NCBI RefSeq assembly: GCF_002835735.1
Contig: NZ_PISD01000008.1
Location: 1-64,000 of the forward strand
Length of the DNA stretch: 64,000 nt
Direction of reading: 5' to 3'
Source of the DNA: Cytobacillus horneckiae
GTDB lineage: Bacteria > Bacillota > Bacilli > Bacillales > Cytobacillaceae
The notes beneath the pieces were generated by a model, which ran no database searches, had not been told where the DNA came from, and saw only the letters and a list, made by a program, of their open reading frames with translations. The position numbers and the translations under genes were made by a program. Positions 55,556 to 64,000 of this stretch are shown here, piece after piece; position 1 is the first letter of the stretch; the number at the start of each line of letters is the position of its first letter.

Positions 55556-55603
55556 GAGTTTGTCCGCAGTCTAATCTAGGCTGCAGACAAACTCATTCTT
55601 TTT
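55556..55603 (+). terminator. Terminator after the 172-residue gene
   Basis: GAGTTTGTCCGCAG pairs with CTGCAGACAAACTC, followed by ATTCTTTTT. Confidence 0.85.
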
Positions 55604-55781
55604 AAAAAAGAAGCTCGGATTTTCGCTTCTCTCCCGGAGGAGTCGAGCGGTAAGTCTCTCTAAATTCCATTGAAATTTCGTTCGGTCAATTTGTCAACGG
55701 CGCTTTTTTCTGCATTATTAAGATTTAATGAAAATATTCTTCATGTTACAATTAGGTGTTAGAAACAATAAGCAGGTGTTC

Positions 55782-56435
55782 ATGATGAATGAAAAGCAAT
55801 ATATAAAAAGAGCTGAACAGTTTGTGAAAACATTCCACAATCAGGATACAACCGGCCATGATTGGCATCATATCAGCAGGGTGAGAAATTCAGCACTTTA
55901 CATAAAGGAGCAAGAGCAGAGCGGTAACAAATTTATTATTGAAATGTCTGCATTATTACACGATATTCCTGATGAAAAGCTGAACCAATCGAAAGAGGAA
56001 GGGGATCAGCGGCTAAATAATTTTCTTGAATCCCTCCATCTTGAGCAAAAGGTAAAACAGGAAATTATATCTTGTATTTCAACAGTTTCCTTTAAAGGTG
56101 GCAAGGCTTATTCTAAGCTAAGCATTGAGGCACAAATCGTTCAAGATGCAGACCGACTGGACGCAATGGGTGCGATAGGGATTGCTAGAGCTTTCGCTTA
56201 TTCAGGAGCATCAGGTCAAGAGATATATAATCCGGATCTTCCAGTGAGAACTGCAATGAATGAAGCAGAGTACCGGACAGGGAAGTCTTCTGCAATTAAT
56301 CATTTTTATGAAAAACTTTTAAAGCTAAAAGATTTGCTTCATACAAATACAGCAAAGAGGCTGGCGAATGACCGCCATCTGTTTATGGAAGCTTTTTTAG
56401 ACGAATTTTTTAAAGAATGGAATGGTCAAAAATGA
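55782..56435 (+). CDS. ypgQ: HD-domain (pyro)phosphohydrolase YpgQ
   Basis: A 217-residue HD protein. Metal motif residues are seen in GHDWHHISRVRN, the HD pair in LLHDIPDEK and the late Asp in VQDADRLDAMGAIG. B. subtilis YpgQ is a Mn2+-dependent nucleoside triphosphate pyrophosphohydrolase. The ATG at 55782 is preferred to the longer reading frame because it follows AGGTG and fits the family. Its stop overlaps the ABC-F start (ATGA). Confidence 0.85.
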   Translation: MMNEKQYIKRAEQFVKTFHNQDTTGHDWHHISRVRNSALYIKEQEQSGNKFIIEMSALLHDIPDEKLNQSKEEGDQRLNNFLESLHLEQKVKQEIISCISTVSFKGGKAYSKLSIEAQIVQDADRLDAMGAIGIARAFAYSGASGQEIYNPDLPVRTAMNEAEYRTGKSSAINHFYEKLLKLKDLLHTNTAKRLANDRHLFMEAFLDEFFKEWNGQK

Positions 56436-58312
56436 ATATGATCACACTTGAGAATATAGCAAAAACATATGGAGAAAAGGAATTATTCACCGGCATTTCC
56501 TTCACGATCGCCGAAAAGGATCGTGTAGGGTTAATTGGTGTAAACGGTACAGGTAAATCCTCGCTATTAAAAATTGTTGCAGGAATAGATACACCTGATT
56601 CCGGCGAGATTATTGCTCCAAAAGATTATTCGATTGCTTACTCTGAACAGGAACCTCAATTGGAAGAAAGCTTAACTGTGCTGGAACAGGTTTTTGCCGG
56701 GGAAGCGCCAATCCTTGTTTTGCTGAGAGAATATGAACAAACTTTAATTGAGCTTAACACAAATCCAGATCAAAAGAGCATACAAGAAAAGCTATTTGAA
56801 CTGCAAAAAAAATTGGATGCATCAAATGGCTGGGAAGCAAGTACGAATGCGAAAACAATTCTAACAAAATTGGGCATTACCGATGTGAATAAAAGAATTG
56901 GCGAATTGTCTGGTGGACAGAAAAAGCGGGTTGCGCTTGCTCAAAGCTTGATCCAATCGGCTGATCTTCTTATTCTTGATGAGCCTACAAATCATCTTGA
57001 TTATGAATCGGTGAAATGGCTTGAGGATTACCTGTCAAGATACAGCGGTGCGTTATTGCTAGTAACCCATGATCGCTATTTTCTAGATCGTGTCACTAAC
57101 CGGATGTTTGAGCTTGATTCCGGCGAGCTGTATAGCTATAAAGGGAATTATGCGGCATTTTTAGAAGCGAAAGCAGTTCGTGAAGAGAATATGGCCGCTA
57201 CAATCGATAAACAAAGAAACCTATACCGAAGAGAATTAGAATGGATCCGTCGTGGTGCGAAGGCGAGAACGACGAAACAAAAAGCTAGAATTGACAGATT
57301 CGAACAATTAGATGATCGCCTCGCAAACGTGAAGCAAGCGGAAAAGCTTGATATGTCTTTAAGCGGAAGCCGATTAGGCAAGCAGGTGTTTGAGTTAAAG
57401 GATGCCAATAAAGCGTATCAAAACCAAACGATCCTCGAAGATTATGATTTATTGATTAAGCCTGGAGATCGAATAGGCATCATCGGCCGAAATGGATCAG
57501 GCAAATCTACTTTATTGAATATATTAGCAGGGAAAATTCCGCTGGATTCCGGTGAAAGAATTATTGGACAAACAGTCAAGATTGCTTATTACACGCAAGA
57601 AAGTGAAGATATGGATGATAATAAGCGAATGATCGAGTATTTAAAAGAGACGGCTGAAGTAGTTGAAACATCAGATGGAAAAACAATCTCTGCAGCGCAA
57701 ATGCTCGAACGCTTCCTCTTTCCTCCTTATACACACGGCACATTAATAAGAAAGCTGTCAGGAGGAGAAAAACGAAGATTATATTTATTGAAGATTTTAA
57801 TGTCTTCTCCAAATGTTCTTTTGCTAGATGAGCCGACAAATAATCTGGATACACAGACTCTTACTGTTCTAGAGGATTACTTAGATGATTTTCCCGGAGT
57901 AGTCATTACCGTTTCCCATGACCGGTATTTCCTCGATAAAGTGGCAGGCCAGCTTTTAATATTACATGGCGGTGGTAAGATTTCATCATTTTTCGGGAAC
58001 TATACGGATTATCTGGAGAAGGAAAAGACCGACTCGCAAACTGCTGAGAAAAGTGTCCAGCCTAAACCGGCAAACCAGCCGAAGCAAAAGAAAAAAAGAA
58101 TGTCCTATAATGAATCACGTGAATGGGAACAGATTGATGAGAAAATATCTTCTGCTGAGGAGAGGCTCGAAGAAATCGCAGCTGAAATGGAGAATATCGG
58201 CAGTGATTTTGAAAAAGCGCAAGCATTAATGGATGAGCAAACAAAGCTGAATGAAGAATTGGAACATTTAATCGAGCGCTGGAGTTATCTATCAGATCTG
58301 GCAGATGCTTAA
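56432..58312 (+). CDS. ABC-F family ATPase (YfmR/Uup-like)
   Basis: A 626-residue protein with two ATPase domains: first Walker A GVNGTGKSS, signature LSGGQKKRVALAQ and Walker B LLILDEP; second Walker A GRNGSGKST, signature LSGGEKRRLYLL and LLLDEP. A P-site tRNA interaction linker lies between them (RRELEWIRRGAKARTTKQ). The C-terminus is a coiled coil (EERLEEIAAEMENI...). There are no membrane helices, so it acts on ribosomes, most like YfmR/Uup. It is coupled to ypgQ by a four-base overlap. Confidence 0.88.
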   Translation: MNMITLENIAKTYGEKELFTGISFTIAEKDRVGLIGVNGTGKSSLLKIVAGIDTPDSGEIIAPKDYSIAYSEQEPQLEESLTVLEQVFAGEAPILVLLREYEQTLIELNTNPDQKSIQEKLFELQKKLDASNGWEASTNAKTILTKLGITDVNKRIGELSGGQKKRVALAQSLIQSADLLILDEPTNHLDYESVKWLEDYLSRYSGALLLVTHDRYFLDRVTNRMFELDSGELYSYKGNYAAFLEAKAVREENMAATIDKQRNLYRRELEWIRRGAKARTTKQKARIDRFEQLDDRLANVKQAEKLDMSLSGSRLGKQVFELKDANKAYQNQTILEDYDLLIKPGDRIGIIGRNGSGKSTLLNILAGKIPLDSGERIIGQTVKIAYYTQESEDMDDNKRMIEYLKETAEVVETSDGKTISAAQMLERFLFPPYTHGTLIRKLSGGEKRRLYLLKILMSSPNVLLLDEPTNNLDTQTLTVLEDYLDDFPGVVITVSHDRYFLDKVAGQLLILHGGGKISSFFGNYTDYLEKEKTDSQTAEKSVQPKPANQPKQKKKRMSYNESREWEQIDEKISSAEERLEEIAAEMENIGSDFEKAQALMDEQTKLNEELEHLIERWSYLSDLADA

Positions 58313-58394
58313 AATAAGCTGATTAAATGATACAACGCAACCGGTATGTTAAAATAAGACTATCTTTGAACATATGTAGTAAAGGGTGAGAACA

Positions 58395-59519
58395 GTGATA
58401 ATAAAAGCGATAGAGCCTACCCCTAGTCCGAATACGATGAAGGTAATCCTAGATAAGGAATTGCCGATGGGTACAAGCAATAACTATAAAGCGGATAACT
58501 GTGAAGGTGCGCCGCAAGTCATTAAAGATATTCTAGAAATTGAAGGAATAAAAGGTGTTTATCACGTTGCTGACTTCCTGGCAGTTGAAAGAAATGCCAG
58601 ATACGATTGGAAAGAGCTCCTTCCCCAAGTGAGAAGTGCTTTTGGCGAAGATGGAGAAGAAAGCCAAGCCCGTAGTGAAATAGATGAGCACTTTGGAGAA
58701 GTGCAAGCTTTTGTGCAAATATATAAAGGTATTCCTATGCAAGTTAAATTAACCGATGGAACAGAAGAGAAACGCTTCGGTTTACCTGACATGTATGTCA
58801 AAGCAGTAGCCGAGTCGCAAAACCCTGATGATAATGTGGTCATGGTCAGAAAGTGGAAAGAGCTTGGCGTAAGATATGGAGAGTTTGATCAAGTAGGTAA
58901 AGAAGTGATCGATGAATTGTTAGCCGCTTATCCGGAAACTCGGGTAAAAAGCTTAGTTCAAGCAGCAAACAATCCGGAAATTGCTGAAGAAACTAAGCAA
59001 AAGCAGCGGTTAAAATTAACTCCTCAAGACTTAGAAGACGAAGACTGGCGCATACGTTATCAAAAGCTTGAACAAATGGACGATCCCACTTTGGAGGATT
59101 TGCCCCTGCTTGATAAAGCACTGGAAGATGAAAAAGCTTCAATTAGAAGATTATCAACAGTTTATTTAGGAATGATAGAAGATCCTAAAGTTCTTCCATA
59201 TCTTTATAAAGCTTTAAAAGATAAAACAGTTACGGTAAGACGTACTGCAGGCGACTGTTTATCTGATTTAGGCTTTAAAGAGGCGATGCCAGAAATGATG
59301 GAAGCACTAGCTGATAAAAGCAAACTCGTTCGCTGGAGAGCCGCCATGTTTTTATATGAAGTCGGCGACGAAACCGCTTTGCCAGCATTGAAAGCTGCCG
59401 AGAATGATGATGAGTTCGAAGTAAGCCTGCAAATTAAACTGGCTATCGAACGAATCGAACAAGGCGAAGAAGCAAAAGGCTCTGTTTGGAAACAAATGAC
59501 CGAATCAAGAAAAAACTAA
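58395..59519 (+). CDS. ypgR: YpgR-like HEAT-repeat protein (conserved virulence factor C family)
   Basis: A 374-residue protein. Residues 1-85 are a NifU/Scaffold-N-type domain (IEPTPSPNTMKVILDKELPMG). A middle region is followed by HEAT-like repeats (LPYLYKALKDKTVTVRRTAGDCLSDLG, LVRWRAAMFLYEVGDETALPALK). The same arrangement occurs in B. subtilis YpgR and staphylococcal CvfC. The GTG at 58395 is 5-6 bases after GGGTGAG; the GTG at 58386 overlaps that site. The exact role is unknown. Confidence 0.82.
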   Translation: MIIKAIEPTPSPNTMKVILDKELPMGTSNNYKADNCEGAPQVIKDILEIEGIKGVYHVADFLAVERNARYDWKELLPQVRSAFGEDGEESQARSEIDEHFGEVQAFVQIYKGIPMQVKLTDGTEEKRFGLPDMYVKAVAESQNPDDNVVMVRKWKELGVRYGEFDQVGKEVIDELLAAYPETRVKSLVQAANNPEIAEETKQKQRLKLTPQDLEDEDWRIRYQKLEQMDDPTLEDLPLLDKALEDEKASIRRLSTVYLGMIEDPKVLPYLYKALKDKTVTVRRTAGDCLSDLGFKEAMPEMMEALADKSKLVRWRAAMFLYEVGDETALPALKAAENDDEFEVSLQIKLAIERIEQGEEAKGSVWKQMTESRKN

Positions 59520-59530
59520 ATCATCATGAA

Positions 59531-59558
59531 GCCCTGCAGGCAAACTGCGGGGTTTTTT
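59531..59558 (+). terminator. ypgR terminator
   Basis: CCCTGCAG pairs with CTGCGGGG around GCAAA, followed by TTTTTT. Confidence 0.8.
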
Positions 59559-59594
59559 ACTGTATGGATATATTATTTATGAAAAAAAGTGTAT

Positions 59595-59803
59595 ATTCCA
59601 CTGAACCGAGCATACATCACTCCCAATCGCGTAATAACCCCAATTATTCCGCTGAACCGAGCATCAATCGTTCCCAATCGCGTAATAAACCGCAATTGAT
59701 TCCACTGAACCGAACACAATCGCTCCCAATCGCAGAATAAAACGGCAATTATTCCGCTGAACAGAACGTCAATCGCCGCCAATTGCCGAATAAAATCAAA
59801 TAC
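59595..59803. repeat. Tandem array 3, ~52-bp period
   Basis: Four units begin at ATTCC(G/A)CTGAAC at 59595, 59646, 59699 and 59751 (51, 53 and 52 bases apart). Each holds TGAACCGAGCATCAATCG...CCCAATCGCGTAATAA. TTATTCCGC is mirrored by GCGTAATAA. It lies after the ypgR terminator and before ilvD. No relation in sequence to arrays 1 and 2. Confidence 0.9.
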
Positions 59804-59998
59804 AAGTTTCGACTAAACTAAAACTCTTTCTCCAATCGTATCAACCTATTCAGCATATGACAACGCCGATAAATCCTTTTACAATAAGACGTTTTACCGT
59901 TTTAAAGTAAAAAATAATACAAATTTAGCGAAAATTATTGCAAATCACGTAATAAAGGTCTATATTTGAAAGAAAATATTCCGGGGGAGGAACAGATC
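59804..59998. other. ilvD upstream region
   Basis: AT-rich stretch with TTTTACAATAAG near 59878. TATTTGAAAGAAAATATTCC (59962-59981) weakly resembles a CodY site; ilvD is a CodY target in relatives. The ribosome site is GGGGGAGGA. Confidence 0.4.
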
Positions 59999-61732
59999 AT
60001 GTCGAAAGATTTGAGAACACGCAGCTATGCAATAAGTGAAGATGAAAAAAGAGCACCAAACCGGGCTATGCTAAGAGCGGTAGGTTTTACTGATGAGGAT
60101 TTCAAGAAGCCTATGATTGGGATTGCAAGCACATGGAGTGAGGTTACACCATGTAATATACATATTAATGAGCTCGCGGTTAAAGCCAAGGAAGGAGCTC
60201 GGATTGCCGGCGGGGCACCGATGATTTTCAATACGATTACAGTTTCAGATGGAATTTCCATGGGAACTGAAGGGATGCGCTATTCTTTGCCAAGCCGTGA
60301 TTTAATTGCTGATTCTATTGAAACAGTTGTCGGGGCGGAATGTCTTGACGGATATGTTGCCATCGGAGGCTGTGATAAAAATATGCCGGGCTGCATGATT
60401 GCCATTGCTAGAATGAACTTGCCTTCGTTATTTGTTTATGGAGGGACAATTAAGCCTGGTAAATTAAAAGGAGAAGATATTGATATCGTTTCTGTTTTTG
60501 AAGGTGTTGGCCAATATAACGGCGGCAGTATTGACAAGCAAGAATTAACGAAAATAGAATGTCATGCTTGTCCAGGTTCAGGCTCCTGCGGAGGAATGTA
60601 TACAGCGAATACAATGGCGAGTGCAATTGAAGCGCTTGGCATGAGCTTGCCAGGCAGCTCCTCGAACCCAGCTGAAACAGATGAGAAGCGCAATGACTGC
60701 CATGAAGCTGGCAAAGCGGTATATCGCCTAATGGAGCAAGATATAAAGCCACGTGATATATTAACTAAAAAAGCTTTTGAAAATGCCATTACTGTCGTTT
60801 ACGCACTTGGCGGTTCCACAAATGCTGTTCTACATTTGATGGCCATTGCTCATGCGGCTGAAGTAGATTTGTCACTTGATGACTTTAACCGATTGCAAGA
60901 AAAAGTGCCACATTTAGCTGATTTAAAACCAAGCGGTAAATATGTAATGCAGGATCTTCATAATATTGGCGGTGTTCAATCTGTTATGAAAATGCTGCTT
61001 AAGGAAGGCTTGCTGCATGGTGATTGCCTAACTGTAACTGGTAAAACACTCGCAGAAAACTTAGAAGAAACGGCTGAACTGCAGGAAGGCCAGGAAATTA
61101 TTCGTCCAGTTAGCGAGCCGTTAAGAGAAACTGGCCCATTGGTTGTTTTAAAAGGAAACCTTGCACCAAATGGAGCAGTGGCAAAGGTATCGGGATTGAA
61201 AGTTAAACGAATGACAGGTCCAGCAAAAGTATTCAACGATGAAGAAACAGCTACAGAAGCGGTGATAAATGGAGAAATTAAAGACGGCGACGTGTTAATC
61301 ATTAGATATGAAGGGCCAAAAGGCGGGCCGGGTATGCCGGAGATGCTTTCCATCTCAGGAATCTTAGTTGGTAAGGGGCTAGGTGAAACAGTAGCCTTAT
61401 TAACAGATGGCCGTTTTTCTGGTGGCTCGCACGGCTTTGTAATCGGCCATATTGCACCAGAAGCGCAGGTTGGCGGTCCGATTGCACTGGTCCAGTCAGG
61501 AGACAGTGTGACAATTGATAGTGAAACAAAAGAAATTTCAGTTGCGTTATCAGAAGAGGAATTCGCTAAACGACGCGAGGCATGGACACCTCCAGCATTG
61601 CCAAGACGAGGCGCATTAGCGAAGTATGCTCGGGTCGTATCATGTGCCTCTAAGGGTGCTGTAACAGATTACTTTGATGATGAAAAAGCAGGTTTACAAT
61701 CTAACAAAAAAGAATTATTATCTGAGGTTTAA
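59999..61732 (+). CDS. ilvD: Dihydroxy-acid dehydratase
   Basis: A 577-residue IlvD. Iron-sulfur cluster cysteines are seen in [11 protein letters not shown] and [18 protein letters not shown], and the substrate loop in [15 protein letters not shown] and [16 protein letters not shown]. It catalyses the third step of Ile/Val synthesis. The ATG at 59999 follows GGGGAGGAACAG; an earlier in-frame ATG at 59966 lies before this site. It is monocistronic. Confidence 0.95.
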   Translation: MSKDLRTRSYAISEDEKRAPNRAMLRAVGFTDEDFKKPMIGIASTWSEVTPCNIHINELAVKAKEGARIAGGAPMIFNTITVSDGISMGTEGMRYSLPSRDLIADSIETVVGAECLDGYVAIGGCDKNMPGCMIAIARMNLPSLFVYGGTIKPGKLKGEDIDIVSVFEGVGQYNGGSIDKQELTKIECHACPGSGSCGGMYTANTMASAIEALGMSLPGSSSNPAETDEKRNDCHEAGKAVYRLMEQDIKPRDILTKKAFENAITVVYALGGSTNAVLHLMAIAHAAEVDLSLDDFNRLQEKVPHLADLKPSGKYVMQDLHNIGGVQSVMKMLLKEGLLHGDCLTVTGKTLAENLEETAELQEGQEIIRPVSEPLRETGPLVVLKGNLAPNGAVAKVSGLKVKRMTGPAKVFNDEETATEAVINGEIKDGDVLIIRYEGPKGGPGMPEMLSISGILVGKGLGETVALLTDGRFSGGSHGFVIGHIAPEAQVGGPIALVQSGDSVTIDSETKEISVALSEEEFAKRREAWTPPALPRRGALAKYARVVSCASKGAVTDYFDDEKAGLQSNKKELLSEV

Positions 61733-61829
61733 TCCTCAGATATTTGCTCCCCTGTTCGATGTAATTGCAAAGCAAGCTTCAATTGTAGTATGCTAACAGT
61801 GCAAAAGCTAGAAAGGGAGGTTGATGACG

Positions 61830-62264
61830 ATGTCAATGGCTTATGATGAATATATGAAGCAAGTAGTAAAACCGATGCGTGCGGAGCTAGTTCAAGCTGG
61901 CTTTCAGGAGCTGACAACAGATGAAGAAGTTGAACAGTATATGGAAAAAGCAGAAGAGACAACATTAGTTGTTATTAACTCTGTATGTGGCTGTGCGGCA
62001 GGATTAGCTAGACCAGCGGTTACTCAAGCGGTGATGAATGCTGAAAAGAAACCTGCTAACCTTGTAACGGTATTTGCCGGTCAAGATAAAGAGGCAACTG
62101 CAAAAATGAGAGAGTATTTTGTAGGAATTGAGCCATCTTCTCCATCGATGGCGCTACTTAAAGGCAAAGAAGTTGTTCACTTTATTCCACGTCATGATAT
62201 TGAAGATCATTCAATGGAAGAAATTATGAACAACTTGCTTGATTCATTTGACAAAAACTTATAA
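61830..62264 (+). CDS. brxA: Bacilliredoxin BrxA (YphP)
   Basis: A 144-residue thioredoxin-like protein with the CGC active motif in NSVCGCAAGLARPA and the family block AGQDKEATAKMREYF, SPSMALLKGKEVVHFIPRH. It removes bacillithiol from S-bacillithiolated proteins, so the host should make bacillithiol. The ATG at 61830 (MSMAYDEYM) is 9 bases after GGGAGG and matches B. subtilis YphP. Confidence 0.93.
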   Translation: MSMAYDEYMKQVVKPMRAELVQAGFQELTTDEEVEQYMEKAEETTLVVINSVCGCAAGLARPAVTQAVMNAEKKPANLVTVFAGQDKEATAKMREYFVGIEPSSPSMALLKGKEVVHFIPRHDIEDHSMEEIMNNLLDSFDKNL

Positions 62265-62273
62265 AAACGAAAT

Positions 62274-62304
62274 CAGCTAAGAGTATTTTCTTAGCTGTTT
62301 TTTT
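62274..62304 (+). terminator. brxA terminator
   Basis: CAGCTAAGA pairs with TCTTAGCTG around GTATT, followed by TTTTTTT. Confidence 0.85.
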
Positions 62305-62367
62305 GTTCAATAAAAGCGATTCTATGATAAACTATCATCAGTCGAATTGAACGAAGTAGGTGTTAAT

Positions 62368-63144
62368 ATGTTTGTAACGACATCAGGAAGAACAAATGGA
62401 GAGAAAATAAATGAAGCAAAGGAAATCGCACAATCATTTAACGTCCAGTATATAGCGCGCAGAAAAGATTCGATTCTGGAGCTGCAAAGACAACAGGATT
62501 CAGACTGCCTTGTCGTAGGAAAAAACCGTCTTGAATTGTATGCTAGGAGAGAGCAGCAGCCGTTCTTTTTTCATCCGAGTTCTGGAATGTTCCGGTTGAA
62601 GCGCTTAGAAAGCGGCGGGTATGATCCATTCATTGAAGCCTCAGGTTTAAAAAAGGGGAAGAGTCTGTTGGATTGTACTTTAGGTCTCGCCTCAGATAGT
62701 ATTGTTGCCAGTTATGCAGTGGGAGCGCAAGGGCTAGTAACAGGAATAGAAGGGAATAAAGTGATTGCTTATATAGTTTCAGAAGGGCTGCAAACATGGG
62801 ATTGTGGAAATGAAAGCATGAATCAAGCTTTGAGAAGAGTGAATGTGATGAACGCACTTTCCCTTTCATATTTGCAGCAATTGCCTGATCTCAGTTATGA
62901 TTGTGTATACTTCGATCCTATGTTTGAAACAACGATTACCGAATCTGAAGGAATTCATGCTTTAAGAAGCTATGCGGTTCAAGAAGGCTTAACAGAAAGC
63001 ATGATGCGGGAAGCAATGCGCGTAGCAAAAGAGCGTGTTGTCTTAAAGGATCATTTTCGCAGCAGCAGATTTGAAAAATTTCCGTTTGAAGTAATAAAAA
63101 GAAAATCAGCTAAATTCCATTATGGAATAATAAAAAAAGAATGA
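62368..63144 (+). CDS. ypiP: SAM-dependent methyltransferase YpiP (RsmJ-like)
   Basis: A 258-residue class I methyltransferase. MFVTTSGRTNGEKINEAKEIA starts it, the SAM motif is LLDCTLGLASDSIVAS, and the substrate motif is YFDPMF. This arrangement resembles 16S rRNA G1516 methyltransferase RsmJ. The ATG at 62368 follows AGTAGGTG; a TTG 7 codons earlier is less likely. Confidence 0.82.
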   Translation: MFVTTSGRTNGEKINEAKEIAQSFNVQYIARRKDSILELQRQQDSDCLVVGKNRLELYARREQQPFFFHPSSGMFRLKRLESGGYDPFIEASGLKKGKSLLDCTLGLASDSIVASYAVGAQGLVTGIEGNKVIAYIVSEGLQTWDCGNESMNQALRRVNVMNALSLSYLQQLPDLSYDCVYFDPMFETTITESEGIHALRSYAVQEGLTESMMREAMRVAKERVVLKDHFRSSRFEKFPFEVIKRKSAKFHYGIIKKE

Positions 63145-63631
63145 CGCTATTTAAGCTTCATTCCCAGAATGCCTTCGAAAGTGTTAATAAGAAAATATAT
63201 TTGGATTTGAAGAGTTGTCCTCTAGCCCCGCGGAAAGCCTCCGAAACTCATATTGTTTTAATATGAGTTTCTCTACAGGCTGAATCATTTTAGCTTCGAA
63301 AAGAAGGGTATAGAATTTTTTGAAGCAAAACACTCCAAATCGAACTGAAATGAGCTTTGATAAATGCTCGTTATCATCATATAAGTAATTAAAACCACTC
63401 AAGGAAATGACTTGGTGAATCCAAAAGATGTCTAACTTAATCAGCAAATGACAGATAAATAAAGTATGCAAGCAATAAAAGACTTCCAGCAACAACTAAC
63501 CAGCTTGTATCCACATTCTTCACCATCCTTTACAGTATATATGCCCCAAAAAACATACATTAATCATACTATATTTTAGATAAAATATGGTAGAATAGAT
63601 GAATAAGAGAGAGAATTGTGAGGAATCGAAC
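63145..63631. other. Gap between ypiP and the aminotransferase gene
   Basis: About 490 bases. A possible small minus-strand gene lies at 63437-63514. A 103-codon minus-strand frame (63184-63495) has no ribosome site and is not accepted. GATAAAATATGG near 63576 may be the aminotransferase -10. Confidence 0.4.
63437..63514 (-). CDS. Possible 25-residue membrane miniprotein
   Basis: A GTG start 6 bases after GGTGA encodes a short chain with DTSWLVVAGSLLLLAYFIYL and a TAA. It is a single hydrophobic helix with an acidic tail. No family is known to me. The ribosome site and clean helix are the only evidence. Confidence 0.25.
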   Translation of the reverse strand: MDTSWLVVAGSLLLLAYFIYLSFAD

Positions 63632-64000
63632 ATGAATATAAAAATGGCATCGAGAATGCAATCCTTTCAGGAAAGCATCTTTTCAGAACTAGCAGAGATT
63701 AAACATTCAAAAATTTCAAAAGGTATTTCAATGATTGACCTAAGTGTAGGTAGTCCTGATCTTCCTCCACCAGCTTTTATTACAGATGCAATGAGCGAAA
63801 TGGCCGGAAATCCAAGTTTGTATGGTTATACCTTAAAAGGTGTTAATGAATTTCATGAAGCCGTAGCGAAGTATTATCGCCGCAATTATGATGTGAGGCT
63901 TGATTCAAAAAAGGAAGTTTCTCTATTAATGGGTTCACAGGATGGGCTCGTGCATCTGCCAATGGTTTTATGTGATCCAGGAGATATTGTCCTCGTGCCT
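63632..64000 (+). CDS. PLP-dependent class I/II aminotransferase, N-terminal part
   Basis: The ATG follows GTGAGGAATC. The 123 readable residues (SRMQSFQESIFSELAEIKH, DLSVGSPDLPPP, YGYTLKGVNEFHEAVAKYY, LLMGSQDGLVHLPMVLCDPGD) fit the aspartate aminotransferase fold type I, most like LL-diaminopimelate aminotransferase-type PLP enzymes. The window ends before the catalytic lysine. Substrate unknown. Confidence 0.85.
   Translation, partial: MNIKMASRMQSFQESIFSELAEIKHSKISKGISMIDLSVGSPDLPPPAFITDAMSEMAGNPSLYGYTLKGVNEFHEAVAKYYRRNYDVRLDSKKEVSLLMGSQDGLVHLPMVLCDPGDIVLVP

Noticed and set aside
59486..59740. 84-codon plus-strand frame across array 3
   Set aside because: It starts inside ypgR and reads through a terminator and the tandem repeat. 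A by-product of the array.
63184..63495. 103-codon minus-strand frame
   Set aside because: No ribosome site, no family, and it overlaps the more plausible hydrophobic mini-frame at 63437-63514.

Overview
The window looks like a chromosomal segment of a low-GC Gram-positive endospore former of the Bacillaceae. Evidence is the spore photoproduct lyase pair splA-splB, AGGAGG-type ribosome binding sites with frequent TTG/GTG starts, and many genes best matched by the Bacillus subtilis 'yp' region: dynA, ypcP, ypdQ, ypeP, ypeQ, cspD, metA, ypgQ, ypgR, ilvD, brxA (yphP) and ypiP. No phage, plasmid, rRNA, tRNA or intact insertion sequence was seen. Assignments come from reading the sequence and recalled family motifs; no database was searched.

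Layout. 0.1-5.5 kb: a small membrane protein, the double-dynamin DynA, a small Cys protein and a two-domain sulfurtransferase. 6-30.4 kb: an accessory, AT-rich stretch with long gaps and decayed genes. It holds a WYL regulator with a DinB protein, a broken YdeI/OmpD-type gene, a Fur-box-controlled siderophore ABC importer, a broken DUF4181 gene, phenylalanine 4-hydroxylase behind a tyrosine-type T-box, a GltP-type glutamate symporter behind a c-di-AMP (ydaO/yuaA) riboswitch, an ArsR/SRPBCC pair, a YdeI protein fused to a CDGSH iron-sulfur module (with a relic of the same module 4 kb away), aspartate ammonia-lyase, copper genes (Csp and multicopper oxidase), an old yellow enzyme and an M14 peptidase. 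30.7-37.8 kb: a conserved block with ypcP, splAB, three RNase H-fold/zinc-finger genes and cspD. 38-46.5 kb: mntABCD behind an MntR box, then 5-oxoprolinase genes pxpB-pxpC-pxpA with an NRAMP-like transporter and a YcsI-family protein. 47-64 kb: topB, mntR, a methyltransferase/AIM24 pair, metA, fhs, ypgQ, an ABC-F ATPase, ypgR, ilvD, brxA, ypiP and the start of an aminotransferase cut by the window edge.

The least explained content is intergenic. (1) Three tandem arrays (34.3, 46.7 and 59.6 kb) have unrelated sequences but the same ~52-bp period, each unit carrying an inverted repeat. (2) Six copies of a structured dispersed repeat (up to ~150 bp, two stem-loops, conserved internal loop) lie mostly just downstream of gene ends in the sense direction. 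(3) The T-box leader is flanked by two similar ~25-bp segments. (4) mntR and mntA-mntB are associated with long hairpins. These are the best candidates for undescribed elements.

How the genes connect: metal homeostasis recurs (Fur-type siderophore uptake, copper storage and oxidation, Mn import with MntR). Amino acid nitrogen metabolism is the second theme (PheH, GltP, AspA, 5-oxoprolinase, MetA, IlvD), with two RNA switches that sense tyrosyl-tRNA and c-di-AMP.
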